Source: Bacteroidales bacterium (GTDB taxonomy: Bacteria; Bacteroidota; Bacteroidia; Bacteroidales; JAGOPY01). Taken from it: 64,000 nt of DNA. Position 1 is the stretch's first letter. Every line of letters begins with the position of its first letter. The stretch spans positions 129,637 to 193,636 of the forward strand of contig JAGOPY010000006.1 of assembly GCA_017991835.1 (NCBI GenBank). Reading direction: 5' to 3'. This document shows, in pieces, positions 1-10,236 of the stretch. Under the pieces are notes generated by a model, which saw nothing but the letters and a program-made list of their open reading frames with translations, did not search any database and was not told the origin of the DNA. A program made the translations under genes and the position numbers.

Positions 1-175
1 TGACGGACGGGGCAACTTCACCTTCGGCGTTACCGAACAGATCATCTTCACGGAGATCGATCTCGATAAAGTGAGCAAAATCAATGGCATGGACATTACC
101 TTCGTAACAACGGCCCGAACCGACAAGGAAGCGCACGCGCTTCTGCGGGAGTTTGGAATGCCATTCAGGAAGTAA
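1..175 (+). CDS. rplE: 50S ribosomal protein L5, C-terminal part
   Basis: Partial gene cut by the window edge; the reading frame starts at base 2 and stops with TAA at 173-175. The visible 57 residues contain the L5 C-terminal signature around GNFTFGV and end in [11 protein letters not shown]5 binds 5S rRNA in the central protuberance of the large subunit. It is followed after 20 bp by rpsN, the standard spc-operon order, which supports the call. Confidence 0.93.
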   Translation, partial: DGRGNFTFGVTEQIIFTEIDLDKVSKINGMDITFVTTARTDKEAHALLREFGMPFRK

Positions 176-195
176 CATAAAAAAAACATCGATAT

Positions 196-465
196 ATGGC
201 AAAAGAATCAATGAAAGCCAGGGAGGTCAAACGGCAGAAGCTCGTTGACAGGTATGCCGCCAAACGTGCCGCACTGAAAGCGGCCGGTGATTATACCGCA
301 CTGCAGAAACTTCCCAAAAATGCTTCGCCTATCCGTTTGCACAACCGTTGCAAGCTGACCGGCAGGCCAAAAGGATACATCCGCCAGTTCGGGATATCCA
401 GGATAAATTTCCGGGAAATGGCCAACCAGGGCCTGCTACCGGGTGTTAGAAAAGCAAGTTGGTAA
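196..465 (+). CDS. rpsN: 30S ribosomal protein S14
   Basis: Full-length 89-residue S14, a 3' major domain protein of the small subunit. The conserved core [15 protein letters not shown] and the tail LPGVRKASW are visible. Only one cysteine is present, so this is the zinc-independent (C-minus) form and not the short zinc-ribbon form. It lies between rplE and rpsH in the spc operon. Confidence 0.97.
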   Translation: MAKESMKAREVKRQKLVDRYAAKRAALKAAGDYTALQKLPKNASPIRLHNRCKLTGRPKGYIRQFGISRINFREMANQGLLPGVRKASW

Positions 466-487
466 AATTTAAATAAGGAATACAGCA

Positions 488-883
488 ATGACAGATCCGA
501 TTGCAGATTTTTTGACCCGCGTCCGGAATGCCGTGATGGCCAACCACCGGATAGTGGAGATCCCTGCGTCCAATATCAAGAAGGATATCACCAAGATTCT
601 CTTCGATAAAGGGTATATCCTGAATTATAAATTCGAGGATGAGCAAAAGCCCGGTGTGATCAAGATCGCACTGAAATATCACCCGGTCACCAAACAACCG
701 GCTATCACCAATCTGACGCGTATCAGCAAACCCGGTTTGCGGCAGTATGCGGGAGCGGATGAACTGCCGAGGGTATTAAATGGTCTCGGGATTGCCATCC
801 TGTCGACTTCCCAGGGTGTAATGACCGATAAGGAAGCCAGAAAACTAAACATTGGTGGTGAAGTTATTTGCTACGTAAGCTAA
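488..883 (+). CDS. rpsH: 30S ribosomal protein S8
   Basis: 131 residues, the normal length for S8, a primary 16S rRNA binder and, in well-studied bacteria, the translational repressor of the spc operon. It starts [15 protein letters not shown] and ends [12 protein letters not shown], both hallmark ends. The internal [13 protein letters not shown] stretch is the conserved RNA-binding part. Position between rpsN and rplF agrees. Confidence 0.97.
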   Translation: MTDPIADFLTRVRNAVMANHRIVEIPASNIKKDITKILFDKGYILNYKFEDEQKPGVIKIALKYHPVTKQPAITNLTRISKPGLRQYAGADELPRVLNGLGIAILSTSQGVMTDKEARKLNIGGEVICYVS

Positions 884-895
884 AATCGAATCAGC

Positions 896-1453
896 ATGTC
901 AAGAATAGGAAAATTACCGATAAACCTCCCTGCGGGAGTTCAGGTCAGTGTTACTGACGATAATACCGTCACCGTAAAGGGTCCGCTGGGTAGCCTCCAA
1001 CAGAAGGTCCACCCTGACATCAAGCTGGAAATGGCCGACGGCCATTTTACCATCACCCGGCCCAGCGATGAACGGCAGCACCGTTCAATGCACGGTCTTT
1101 ACCGTTCACTCCTGGCCAATATGGTCAAAGGGGTGTCGGAAGGATTTACCATAACCCAGGAACTTATCGGCGTAGGTTACAAAGCCCAGGCTACCGGCCA
1201 GCTTTTGGAGCTGACCCTCGGCTATTCCCATTACATTGTACTGGAGATGCCGCCGGAAATCAGTGTAACTACCGTTACCGAACGTGGTAAGAACCCTACC
1301 ATCATTATGAAATCCATTGATAAACAACTGATCGGCCAGGTTGCGGCCAAGATCCGTTCGTTCAGAAAACCGGAGCCGTATAAAGGCAAAGGTATTCGCT
1401 TCATGGGTGAGGAAGTCAGGAGAAAAGCCGGAAAAGCTGCTGCTGAAAAGTAA
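896..1453 (+). CDS. rplF: 50S ribosomal protein L6
   Basis: 185 residues, two-domain L6 near the factor-binding site. It begins MSRIGKLPI, and the C-terminal signature [10 protein letters not shown] followed by [10 protein letters not shown] is intact. It starts 13 bp after rpsH and is probably co-transcribed with it. Confidence 0.97.
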   Translation: MSRIGKLPINLPAGVQVSVTDDNTVTVKGPLGSLQQKVHPDIKLEMADGHFTITRPSDERQHRSMHGLYRSLLANMVKGVSEGFTITQELIGVGYKAQATGQLLELTLGYSHYIVLEMPPEISVTTVTERGKNPTIIMKSIDKQLIGQVAAKIRSFRKPEPYKGKGIRFMGEEVRRKAGKAAAEK

Positions 1454-1482
1454 TCGTTAAATTAATTATCCGGAGGTTCATC

Positions 1483-1860
1483 ATGAATTTAAGAACAGCA
1501 AAAAGAAATAACAGGAAAGACTATCGCCGTCTGAGGATTAAACTCAGGATCAGGAAGATCGTTAATGGCACTCCCGAAAGGCCCAGGCTGAGTGTATTCA
1601 GAAGCAATAAGCAAATATACTGCCAGCTGATCAACGACCTGGCGGGTCAGACTGTGGTTGCCGCCTCTTCCAGCGAAAAAGGAATTCTGGACAAGAAAGG
1701 AACAAAAACAGAAAAGGCAAAGATGGTCGGCCAGCTCATTGCTGAAAGGGCAAAGGAGCACGGTATCGAAACTGTGGTGTTTGACCGCGGTGGTTATCTG
1801 TACCATGGAAGGATTAAAGCATTGGCAGAAGCAGCCCGTGAAGGAGGTTTAAAATTTTAA
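1483..1860 (+). CDS. rplR: 50S ribosomal protein L18
   Basis: 125 residues, a 5S rRNA-binding protein. The signature [16 protein letters not shown] and the terminal [18 protein letters not shown] region are visible. A GGAGG sequence at 1472-1476 stands 6 nt before the ATG; a clear Shine-Dalgarno sequence is uncommon in this phylum and helps fix this start. Confidence 0.96.
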   Translation: MNLRTAKRNNRKDYRRLRIKLRIRKIVNGTPERPRLSVFRSNKQIYCQLINDLAGQTVVAASSSEKGILDKKGTKTEKAKMVGQLIAERAKEHGIETVVFDRGGYLYHGRIKALAEAAREGGLKF

Positions 1861-1866
1861 GGAACT

Positions 1867-2385
1867 ATGGCAAACGCAATCGTAAAAAGAGTAAAATCGA
1901 GCGAAATCGAATTTAAGGACCGCCTGGTGAGCATCCAGCGCGTGACGAAAGTGACCAAAGGCGGACGTACCTTCAGTTTCTCGGCTATTGTAGTGGTTGG
2001 GAATGAGAACGGCGTTGTGGGCCATGGCCTGGGAAAAGCAAAAGAGGTTACCGCTGCGATCTCCAAGGGGATCGATGATGCCAAGAAGAACCTGATCAAG
2101 GTCCCCGTGTTAAACGGCACGGTTCCACATGATCAGACCGGCACTTACAGCGGCGCTGAGGTTTATATCAAACCGGCCGCCCCGGGTACGGGAGTAATCG
2201 CCGGCGGCGCTATGCGTGCCGTCTTCGAAAGCGTTGGTATCAAAGACGTGCTGGCCAAATCGAAAGGCTCTTCCAATCCGCACAGCGTGGTTAAAGCAAC
2301 CATCAATGCACTGGCAAAAATGAAAGATGCACGGACCGTGGCCCAGCTGCGCGGTGTCGACCTCAATACAGTATTCAACGGATAA
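1867..2385 (+). CDS. rpsE: 30S ribosomal protein S5
   Basis: 172 residues. S5 lies at the mRNA entry side and contributes to decoding accuracy. The N-terminal double-stranded RNA-binding fold (ending near [19 protein letters not shown]) and the C-terminal part [18 protein letters not shown], both diagnostic, are visible. It begins 6 bp after rplR. Confidence 0.97.
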   Translation: MANAIVKRVKSSEIEFKDRLVSIQRVTKVTKGGRTFSFSAIVVVGNENGVVGHGLGKAKEVTAAISKGIDDAKKNLIKVPVLNGTVPHDQTGTYSGAEVYIKPAAPGTGVIAGGAMRAVFESVGIKDVLAKSKGSSNPHSVVKATINALAKMKDARTVAQLRGVDLNTVFNG

Positions 2386-2397
2386 TCTGGAAAGGAA

Positions 2398-2583
2398 ATG
2401 ACAATGAAAAAAGTTAAGGTTACCCAGATCAGAAGCGGGATCGGACAAACGTTGCGGCAGAAACGCACACTGGAAGCGTTAGGCCTGAAACGGATGCACC
2501 ATACCGTCGAACATGAAGCCACCCCGCAAATCATGGGGATGTGCAAAAAGGTGGAACACCTTGTTAAAGTGGAAGAAGTATAA
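2398..2583 (+). CDS. rpmD: 50S ribosomal protein L30
   Basis: 61 residues, the short bacterial form of L30. The core KVTQIRSGIG, then LGLKRMHHTV, is characteristic. Two in-frame ATGs exist (2398 and 2404); the second would give MKKVKVTQ and is the more usual-looking N-terminus, so the exact start is uncertain by two codons. It lies between rpsE and rplO as expected. Confidence 0.95.
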   Translation: MTMKKVKVTQIRSGIGQTLRQKRTLEALGLKRMHHTVEHEATPQIMGMCKKVEHLVKVEEV

Positions 2584-2606
2584 TCATTTAGCGATATTGA
2601 CAGAAG

Positions 2607-3053
2607 ATGGATTTAAGCAATCTTAAACCGGCAAAAGGGTCGACAAAGACCAGCAAACGTATCGGACGCGGACAGGGCTCCGGCAAGGGAGGAACCTCCA
2701 CACGTGGTCACAAAGGGGCCAAGTCAAGGTCGGGTTACAGCCGGAAAATCGGTTTCGAAGGCGGCCAGATGCCCCTTCACCGCAGAGTGCCCAAATGGGG
2801 CTTCAAAAACCGTAACCGGGTGGAGTACAGGGCAATCAACCTGGATGTGCTGCAGAAACTGGCTGAAGATAAAAATATTACGGCAATTGACCCGGAAATC
2901 CTCTTTACGAATGGTCTCGTTGGAAAGAACGACCTGGTAAAGATCCTGGGACGTGGCGAACTCAGAGCAAAGATCGAAGTCAAGGCCCATGCCTTTTCCG
3001 ATAAAGCCAAACAGGCCATCGAAGCGGTGAATGGTGTTGCATCATTAATTTAA
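2607..3053 (+). CDS. rplO: 50S ribosomal protein L15
   Basis: 148 residues, a late-assembly large-subunit protein. The Gly/Arg/Lys-rich N-terminus ([20 protein letters not shown]) and the [17 protein letters not shown] motif are diagnostic. The gene ends 8 bp before secY, the usual arrangement in which the translocon gene is co-expressed with ribosomal proteins. Confidence 0.97.
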   Translation: MDLSNLKPAKGSTKTSKRIGRGQGSGKGGTSTRGHKGAKSRSGYSRKIGFEGGQMPLHRRVPKWGFKNRNRVEYRAINLDVLQKLAEDKNITAIDPEILFTNGLVGKNDLVKILGRGELRAKIEVKAHAFSDKAKQAIEAVNGVASLI

Positions 3054-3061
3054 CGCAAATA

Positions 3062-4420
3062 ATGAAAAGATTAATAAATACCTTAAGAAACATATATAAG
3101 ATCGAGGATCTTCGCAAGCGTATCCTTTATACTCTCGGGATCATCGTTATATATCGACTGGGTTCATATGTAGTGCTTCCGGGTGTAGATCCGAACATGC
3201 TGGCACAACTACAGAGCCAGACATCCGGAGGATTGCTCGGGCTTCTGAGTATGTTCACCGGCGGCGCATTTTCGAATGCTTCCATATTCGCTCTCGGTAT
3301 CATGCCCTACATCTCGGCATCCATCGTCATCCAGCTGCTGGGTATGGCCATTCCGTATTTTCAGAAGCTGCAGCGCGAGGGAGAAAGCGGTAGGAGAAGG
3401 ATCAACCAGATCACACGGTACCTGACCGTTGTCATTACAGCATTCCAGGCACCGGCATATATCCGCGGGGTTATCATTGCCAACCTTCCGCCCGAAGCTA
3501 TTGCGCCGTTCGATCCGAATGCCACTTCACCTTCGACTTTCTTCTGGTTCTCTTCTATCGTTATCCTGATCACCGGTACCATGTTTGTCATGTGGCTGGG
3601 TGAAAAGATCACCGATAAGGGGATTGGAAACGGTATCTCCCTGATCATTATGATCGGGATCATAGCCCGTCTGCCCTTTGCCCTCACCGGAGAATTTGCT
3701 TCGCGCATTGCCAGCCAGGGAGGCGGTCTGGTCATCTTTATCATTGAACTGGTGGTGCTGGTGTTTATTATCCTGGCAACAATATTGCTTGTGCAGGGGA
3801 CGCGGCGAATTCCGGTCCAGTATGCCAAACGGGTCGTCGGCAACAAACAGTATGGCGGCGTCAGGCAGTATATTCCGCTGAAAGTGAATGCGGCCGGCGT
3901 TATGCCGATCATTTTTGCACAGGCCATCATGTTCCTGCCGATCACCATTGCCGGATTTACCAACACCGAAAGCATGTCGGCTTTTGCCGCCGCTTTTGCC
4001 AATCCTTACGGGCTCTGGTACAACGTGGTCTACTTCCTGCTGATCATTATGTTCACCTATTTCTATACGGCTATTACCGTAAACCCGAACCAGATGGCAG
4101 AGGATATGAAAAAGAACGGGGGATTTATTCCCGGCGTGAAACCCGGGAAGAAAACGGCCGAATTTATAGATAATGTGATGTCGAGGATCACACTGCCGGG
4201 ATCTATTTTCCTTGGGTTTGTTGCCATCATGCCTTCATTGGTGATCAATATGGGCGTTAACTCTCAGTTTGCATCATTTTTCGGGGGAACATCACTGCTT
4301 ATTCTCGTAGGCGTTGTGCTGGATACCCTGCAACAGATAGAAAGTCATCTGCTGATGCGTCACTACGACGGTTTGACCAAAACCGGAAGAATAAAGGGAC
4401 GTTCGGCATATACCATGTAG
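3062..4420 (+). CDS. secY: preprotein translocase subunit SecY
   Basis: 452 residues, the pore subunit of the SecYEG channel in the inner membrane. About ten hydrophobic segments are visible. The plug-region sequence NASIFALGIMPYISASI follows the first helix, and the conserved cytosolic loops QGTRRIPVQYAKR and the tail LTKTGRIKGRSAYTM are present. Many exported proteins encoded in this window would need this channel before T9SS. It ends 2 bp before map. Confidence 0.97.
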   Translation: MKRLINTLRNIYKIEDLRKRILYTLGIIVIYRLGSYVVLPGVDPNMLAQLQSQTSGGLLGLLSMFTGGAFSNASIFALGIMPYISASIVIQLLGMAIPYFQKLQREGESGRRRINQITRYLTVVITAFQAPAYIRGVIIANLPPEAIAPFDPNATSPSTFFWFSSIVILITGTMFVMWLGEKITDKGIGNGISLIIMIGIIARLPFALTGEFASRIASQGGGLVIFIIELVVLVFIILATILLVQGTRRIPVQYAKRVVGNKQYGGVRQYIPLKVNAAGVMPIIFAQAIMFLPITIAGFTNTESMSAFAAAFANPYGLWYNVVYFLLIIMFTYFYTAITVNPNQMAEDMKKNGGFIPGVKPGKKTAEFIDNVMSRITLPGSIFLGFVAIMPSLVINMGVNSQFASFFGGTSLLILVGVVLDTLQQIESHLLMRHYDGLTKTGRIKGRSAYTM

Positions 4421-4422
4421 AA

Positions 4423-5214
4423 ATGATCTATTTCAAGTCGAAAGAAGAAATAGAATTAATAAGAGAGAGTTCTTTACTTGTTGGAAAGACATTAGCCGAG
4501 GTTGCCCGGGTTATTGCACCGGGTATCCGGACAATCGTCCTGGATAAACTGGCCGAGGAATTTATCCGGAGTCACGGGGCTGAACCCGGATTTAAAGGAT
4601 ACAACGGATTTCCTTTCACCCTTTGCATCTCGGTCAACGAGCAGGTAGTTCACGGTTTTCCGGGCGACAGGGTGCTGCAGGAAGGAGATATTGTTTCTGT
4701 CGATTGCGGGGTGCTGAAAAACGGTTTTTACGGCGACTCTGCCTATACCTTTGCAATAGGAGAGGTAGACAGTCAGGTGAAAGATTTGATGCGAAAGACA
4801 AAAGAATCGCTATACCTGGGGATCGAAGCGGCTGTTGACGGGAAAAGGGTCGGAGATATCGGATATGCGGTACAGAATTATGTGGAGGAATTTGGCTACA
4901 GCGTGGTGAGAGACCTGGTCGGACATGGCGTGGGGCGAAACCTGCACGAAAAGCCGGATGTACCCAACTACGGTCGCCGCGGCACCGGGGTCAGGCTTAA
5001 AGAAGGGATGGTGATTGCCATCGAACCGATGATCAACCTTGGCGGAAAAAATGTCGTTCAGGAAAGAGACGGCTGGACCATCAGGACCGCTGACCGGATG
5101 CCTTCAGCTCATTTTGAGCATACGATTGCCATCGGTACGACCCGGGCGGATGTGCTGTCGACTTTCCGGTATATCGAGGAAGAACTTACAAAAAGAGGAA
5201 TTGAAATTATTTAA
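4423..5214 (+). CDS. map: type I methionyl aminopeptidase
   Basis: 263 residues; removes the initiator Met from new proteins. The dinuclear metal ligands of the family are in place: Asp94 (VSVDCG), Asp105 (GDSAYT), His168 (GHGVGRNLHE), Glu201 (IEPM) and Glu232; His78 matches the substrate-binding histidine (VVHGFPGD). Without an N-terminal zinc extension it is the short type Ia form. It sits between secY and infA, as is common in Bacteroidota. Confidence 0.97.
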   Translation: MIYFKSKEEIELIRESSLLVGKTLAEVARVIAPGIRTIVLDKLAEEFIRSHGAEPGFKGYNGFPFTLCISVNEQVVHGFPGDRVLQEGDIVSVDCGVLKNGFYGDSAYTFAIGEVDSQVKDLMRKTKESLYLGIEAAVDGKRVGDIGYAVQNYVEEFGYSVVRDLVGHGVGRNLHEKPDVPNYGRRGTGVRLKEGMVIAIEPMINLGGKNVVQERDGWTIRTADRMPSAHFEHTIAIGTTRADVLSTFRYIEEELTKRGIEII

Positions 5215-5217
5215 TAT

Positions 5218-5436
5218 ATGGCTAAACAGGCTTCTATAGAACAAGACGGAACGGTCATCGAATCGTTGGGGAATGCCATGTTTCGCGTGGAACTGGAAAA
5301 CGGGCACGTGATCACAGCCCATATTTCAGGCAAAATGAGGATGCATTACATCAAGATCCTCCCGGGAGATAAAGTGAAGCTGGAAATGTCGCCATATGAT
5401 TTAACAAAAGGAAGAATTACTTACAGGTACAAATAA
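5218..5436 (+). CDS. infA: translation initiation factor IF-1
   Basis: 72 residues, one OB-fold (S1-like) domain that blocks the A site during initiation. The sequence [15 protein letters not shown], the core [20 protein letters not shown] and the end KGRITYRYK are canonical. Starts 3 bp after map and leads into rpmJ. Confidence 0.97.
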   Translation: MAKQASIEQDGTVIESLGNAMFRVELENGHVITAHISGKMRMHYIKILPGDKVKLEMSPYDLTKGRITYRYK

Positions 5437-5450
5437 TAAAAAAGACGGTC

Positions 5451-5567
5451 ATGAAAGTCAGAGCATCAGTTAAAAAACGTACTGCCGATTGCAAAATCGT
5501 CAGGAGGAAAGGGAGGGTTTACATCATCAATAAAAAGAACCCGAAACTGAAACAAAGACAAGGATAA
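5451..5567 (+). CDS. rpmJ: 50S ribosomal protein L36
   Basis: A 38-residue gene: [19 protein letters not shown] at the N-terminus, KLKQRQG at the C-terminus. Zinc-binding L36 has three Cys and one His; here only one Cys remains, so this is the zinc-independent (C-minus) form. It lies 14 bp after infA and before rpsM, the conserved place for rpmJ. Confidence 0.95.
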   Translation: MKVRASVKKRTADCKIVRRKGRVYIINKKNPKLKQRQG

Positions 5568-5576
5568 CATTTAACA

Positions 5577-5604
5577 GGAACAATAACAATAACAATAACA
5601 ATAT
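5577..5604 (+). repeat. short AACAAT hexamer array upstream of rpsM
   Basis: Between rpmJ and rpsM the unit AACAAT/AATAAC is repeated about four times. It is a simple repeat 16-43 nt before the rpsM start, within the presumed operon mRNA. No function can be read from it; it would form an unstructured A-rich leader, which could help initiation in a phylum that relies little on Shine-Dalgarno pairing (inference). Confidence 0.7.
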
Positions 5605-5619
5605 TATAATTTAGCATTT

Positions 5620-6000
5620 ATGGCTAGAATTGCAGGAGTCGATATTCCTAAGAACAAGCGCGGCGAGGTCAGCTTGACCTATATTTTCGGGATCGGCCGC
5701 AGCAGCGCCCAGAAGATCCTTGAGAAAGCCGGCGTTGACCTGAACAAAAAGGTCCAGGACTGGAGCGATGAAGAACAGAACAACATCCGTACGATCATCA
5801 ATAATGAGTTTAAGGTCGAGGGTGCGCTTCGTTCGGAAGTCCAGCTTAATATCAAACGTCTCATGGACATTGGCACCTACCGTGGCATCCGGCACCGTCT
5901 CGGATTACCGTCGCGCGGACAGAGCACCAAGAACAATGCCCGTACCCGCAAGGGAAAGAAAAAGACCGTTGCCAACAAGAAGAAAGCACCTAAAGGTTAA
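5620..6000 (+). CDS. rpsM: 30S ribosomal protein S13
   Basis: 126 residues, a head protein contacting tRNA in the P site. It starts [20 protein letters not shown], has the helix-two-turn-helix part, and the basic tail after GLPSRGQ with RTRKGKKKT. First gene of the alpha operon block rpsM-rpsK-rpsD-rpoA-rplQ. Confidence 0.97.
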   Translation: MARIAGVDIPKNKRGEVSLTYIFGIGRSSAQKILEKAGVDLNKKVQDWSDEEQNNIRTIINNEFKVEGALRSEVQLNIKRLMDIGTYRGIRHRLGLPSRGQSTKNNARTRKGKKKTVANKKKAPKG

Positions 6001-6018
6001 TCATAATTTTCAGTAAAA

Positions 6019-6408
6019 ATGGCTAAAACAACCAGAGCAACAAAGAAGCGGATCGTCAAGGTCGAGCCAGTCGGAAGGGCTTATATTCACGCATCTTTCA
6101 ATAATATCATCATCACCCTGACCAACAATGCCGGGCAGGTCATCTCCTGGGCATCTGCCGGTAAAATGGGCTTTAAAGGTTCCAAGAAGAATACTCCTTA
6201 TGCTGCCCAAATGGCTGCGGAGGAGTGTTCCAAGACAGCTTTTGACCTGGGTCTCAGGAAAGTAAAGGTGTTTGTGAAAGGACCGGGTTCAGGACGCGAA
6301 TCGGCTATCCGTACCATTCATACCGCCGGGATCGAAGTATCCGAGATACAGGATGTGACCCCGCTTCCGCATAACGGATGCCGTCCGCCCAAAAGAAGAA
6401 GAGTATAA
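6019..6408 (+). CDS. rpsK: 30S ribosomal protein S11
   Basis: 129 residues, a platform protein. The stretch [16 protein letters not shown], the glycine-rich [11 protein letters not shown] and the end [12 protein letters not shown] are the S11 signature. Starts 18 bp after rpsM. Confidence 0.97.
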   Translation: MAKTTRATKKRIVKVEPVGRAYIHASFNNIIITLTNNAGQVISWASAGKMGFKGSKKNTPYAAQMAAEECSKTAFDLGLRKVKVFVKGPGSGRESAIRTIHTAGIEVSEIQDVTPLPHNGCRPPKRRRV

Positions 6409-6440
6409 TCGTTTTAAGAATAATTTAATCAATATAAGAA

Positions 6441-7046
6441 ATGGCAAGATACAGAGGCCCTAAATCAAAGATAGCGAGAAGATTCAGGGAACCGATTTTC
6501 GGACCGGACCGGGTACTGGACAAAAAACCTTACCCTCCGGGCATCCACGGTTCGTCACACCGCAGGAAAAAGGAGTCTGAGTACGGCGTTCAGCTGGCAG
6601 AAAAACAGAAAGCCAAATATACCTATGGTATCCTGGAACGGCAGTTCAGAAAAACCTTCGCTATGGCTACCCGGAAAAAGGGTATCACCGGTGAAGTTCT
6701 GCTGCAATTGATCGAAGCGCGTCTGGATAACGTCGTGTTCCGACTGGGCATCGCCCCAACCCGTCGTGCTGCCCGCCAGCTGGTTACCCACCGACATATT
6801 GTCGTCAACGGAGAAGTGGTCAACGTCCCTTCCTATTCACTCAAAGAAGGTGATGTCGTCGGCGTCAGGGAAAAAGCCAAATCGCTCGAAGTAATCTCAG
6901 AATCGCTTGCTTCACGCTCCAATAAATTCTCATGGCTCGACTGGAATGACGAAAAAAAGGAGGGCAAATTCATGAACTATCCTCCCAGGGAGGAAATACC
7001 CGAAAATATCCGGGAACAGCTCATCGTCGAGTTGTACTCCAAATAA
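6441..7046 (+). CDS. rpsD: 30S ribosomal protein S4
   Basis: 201 residues, a primary 16S binder that nucleates small-subunit assembly. It begins [15 protein letters not shown] and contains an S4 RNA-binding fold around residues 90-150 ([20 protein letters not shown] then [14 protein letters not shown]). It lacks the N-terminal zinc cysteines of some S4 proteins. Standard alpha-operon place. Confidence 0.97.
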   Translation: MARYRGPKSKIARRFREPIFGPDRVLDKKPYPPGIHGSSHRRKKESEYGVQLAEKQKAKYTYGILERQFRKTFAMATRKKGITGEVLLQLIEARLDNVVFRLGIAPTRRAARQLVTHRHIVVNGEVVNVPSYSLKEGDVVGVREKAKSLEVISESLASRSNKFSWLDWNDEKKEGKFMNYPPREEIPENIREQLIVELYSK

Positions 7047-7084
7047 TCATCTGAATTTTTTCTTTTAATTATAAAAAAACGAAC

Positions 7085-8077
7085 ATGGCAGTTTTAGCAT
7101 TCCAAAAACCCGAAAAAGTCATCATGGTCGAAACCGACACCTCAAAAGGTGTGTTTGAATTCAGACCCCTGGAGCCCGGTTTCGGTGTGACGATCGGAAA
7201 TGCATTAAGAAGAATATTGCTATCGTCCCTCGAAGGTTTTGCCATTACGTCCATCAAGATCGATGGCGTTTCACATGAGTTTTCTACCATTACAGGAGTG
7301 GTGGAAGATGTTTCGGAAATTATCCTGAACCTTAAGAAAGTCCGGTTCAAACGTCAGATTGAGACGGAAAACAGCGAAAAAGTAACCGTCGTGATCGGTG
7401 ACCAGGACTCTTTCAAAGCCGGCGATATTAACAAGTTCTTATCGGTTTTCCAGGTGCTTAACCCGGAAGTGGAAATCTGCCACCTCGACCCCTCTACCAA
7501 ACTGACCATCGAGATCAATATCGAGAAGGGCCGCGGTTATGTTCCCAGCGAAGAGAATAAAGTGATGAATACCGATATCAACATGATATTTATCGATTCT
7601 ATCCATACTCCCATCCGGAATGTGAAATACAAGATCGATAATTACCGTGTGGAACAAAAAACCGACTACGAAAAGCTGACCCTGGAGATCGAAACCGATG
7701 GATCCATCATGCCCAAGGAAGCGCTGAAAGAAGCAGCTAAAATTCTGATCCACCATTTCATGCTCTTTTCGGATGAAAAAATCACCCTGGATACGGAAGA
7801 GAAAGCCGTAGCCGAAGAATTCGATGAGAATTCGCTCCACATCCGGCAGTTGCTCAAGACCAAACTGGTAGATATGGACCTCAGCGTCAGGGCACTCAAC
7901 TGCCTGAAGGCCGCAGACGTGGAAACACTCGGCGACCTGGTGCAATTTAATAAAAACGACCTGCTCAAATTCAGAAACTTCGGGAAGAAGTCGCTGACCG
8001 AACTGGAAGACCTGGTTAAGACCAAAGGACTTGAGTTCGGAATGAATGTTGCAAAATACAAACTTGATAAGGAATAA
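7085..8077 (+). CDS. rpoA: DNA-directed RNA polymerase alpha subunit
   Basis: 330 residues. Residues about 1-230 form the dimerisation domain ([20 protein letters not shown] is the alpha signature) and about 250-330 the C-terminal domain with its helix-hairpin-helix ([20 protein letters not shown] and [18 protein letters not shown] ending). Assembles the polymerase and contacts activators or promoter DNA. Followed 6 bp later by rplQ. Confidence 0.98.
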   Translation: MAVLAFQKPEKVIMVETDTSKGVFEFRPLEPGFGVTIGNALRRILLSSLEGFAITSIKIDGVSHEFSTITGVVEDVSEIILNLKKVRFKRQIETENSEKVTVVIGDQDSFKAGDINKFLSVFQVLNPEVEICHLDPSTKLTIEINIEKGRGYVPSEENKVMNTDINMIFIDSIHTPIRNVKYKIDNYRVEQKTDYEKLTLEIETDGSIMPKEALKEAAKILIHHFMLFSDEKITLDTEEKAVAEEFDENSLHIRQLLKTKLVDMDLSVRALNCLKAADVETLGDLVQFNKNDLLKFRNFGKKSLTELEDLVKTKGLEFGMNVAKYKLDKE

Positions 8078-8083
8078 ATCGCG

Positions 8084-8776
8084 ATGAGACACGGAAAGAA
8101 AATCAATCACCTGAGTAGAAAAAGCGCTCACCGGAAGGCAATGCTGTCGAATATGGCAACATCGCTCATCATGCATAAACGGATCACGACGACCCTGGCG
8201 AAGGCCAAAGCCCTCAGGGTGTACGTCGAGCCGATCATCACCCGTTCAAAGGAGGATACAACCCACTCCAGAAGAGTGGTGTTCAGCTACCTGCAGAGCA
8301 AGGAAGCGGTCACGGAACTTTTCAGGGACGTCTCTGCCAAAGTGGCCGACCGCCCGGGTGGTTACACAAGGATCATCAAACTGGGACTGAGGCTGGGCGA
8401 CAACGCCGAGATGGCGATGATCGAACTGGTTGACTTCAACCTGAACCTGCTGGGTGATAAGGCCCCTGCAAAGGCCAAGACCACCCGCCGTAGCAGAAGG
8501 GGCGGAGCAAAGAAAGCCGGCGCCGAAGAAGTGGCCGATACCGCTGCAGCCCCGGCCAAACCGGCCAAAGCCAAAGCGAAGAAAGAAGAGGAACCGGTAG
8601 CCGTTGCGGCTCCGGCACCCCAGAGTGTCCCCGCAGAGATGCCCGAACCGGAAGCAGAACCGGACATGGTAGCTGATGCGGAACCACCGGCAGAGGAAAT
8701 TCTGCCCGAGGAGGCCCAGCCGGCTGATGAAGCCAAACCGGAAGATCCGGAACCCGAAGAAGAAACAAAAGCTTAA
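8084..8776 (+). CDS. rplQ: 50S ribosomal protein L17 with a long acidic/Ala-Pro tail
   Basis: 230 residues. The first ~125 are ordinary L17 ([20 protein letters not shown]; then [20 protein letters not shown]). The last ~105 are a low-complexity tail: first basic ([13 protein letters not shown]), then Ala/Pro/Lys, then strongly Glu/Pro-rich. L17 is often extended in Bacteroidota, but this tail nearly doubles the protein. It is probably disordered and solvent-exposed near the exit tunnel (inference). Last gene of the operon, followed by a terminator. Confidence 0.95.
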   Translation: MRHGKKINHLSRKSAHRKAMLSNMATSLIMHKRITTTLAKAKALRVYVEPIITRSKEDTTHSRRVVFSYLQSKEAVTELFRDVSAKVADRPGGYTRIIKLGLRLGDNAEMAMIELVDFNLNLLGDKAPAKAKTTRRSRRGGAKKAGAEEVADTAAAPAKPAKAKAKKEEEPVAVAAPAPQSVPAEMPEPEAEPDMVADAEPPAEEILPEEAQPADEAKPEDPEPEEETKA

Positions 8777-8797
8777 CATCACATGAAATATCAATGG

Positions 8798-8831
8798 AAA
8801 GGATAAGGTGGAAGCGCTTTATCCTTTTTTA
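8798..8831 (+). terminator. intrinsic terminator of the alpha operon
   Basis: Inverted repeat AAAGGATAA (8798-8806) / TTATCCTTT (8819-8827) with a 12-nt loop, running into a six-base T tract (8825-8830). It lies 22 bp after the rplQ stop and separates the ribosomal operon from eno. Confidence 0.8.
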
Positions 8832-8876
8832 GTTTAAAGTTTTCACAAAACATCTCAATAGTATATCCAATAAAAA

Positions 8877-10196
<1,320 letters not shown>

Positions 10197-10236
10197 ACTC
10201 GGAACTTTTATCGTTGTGATAATAATCTGAAAACCT

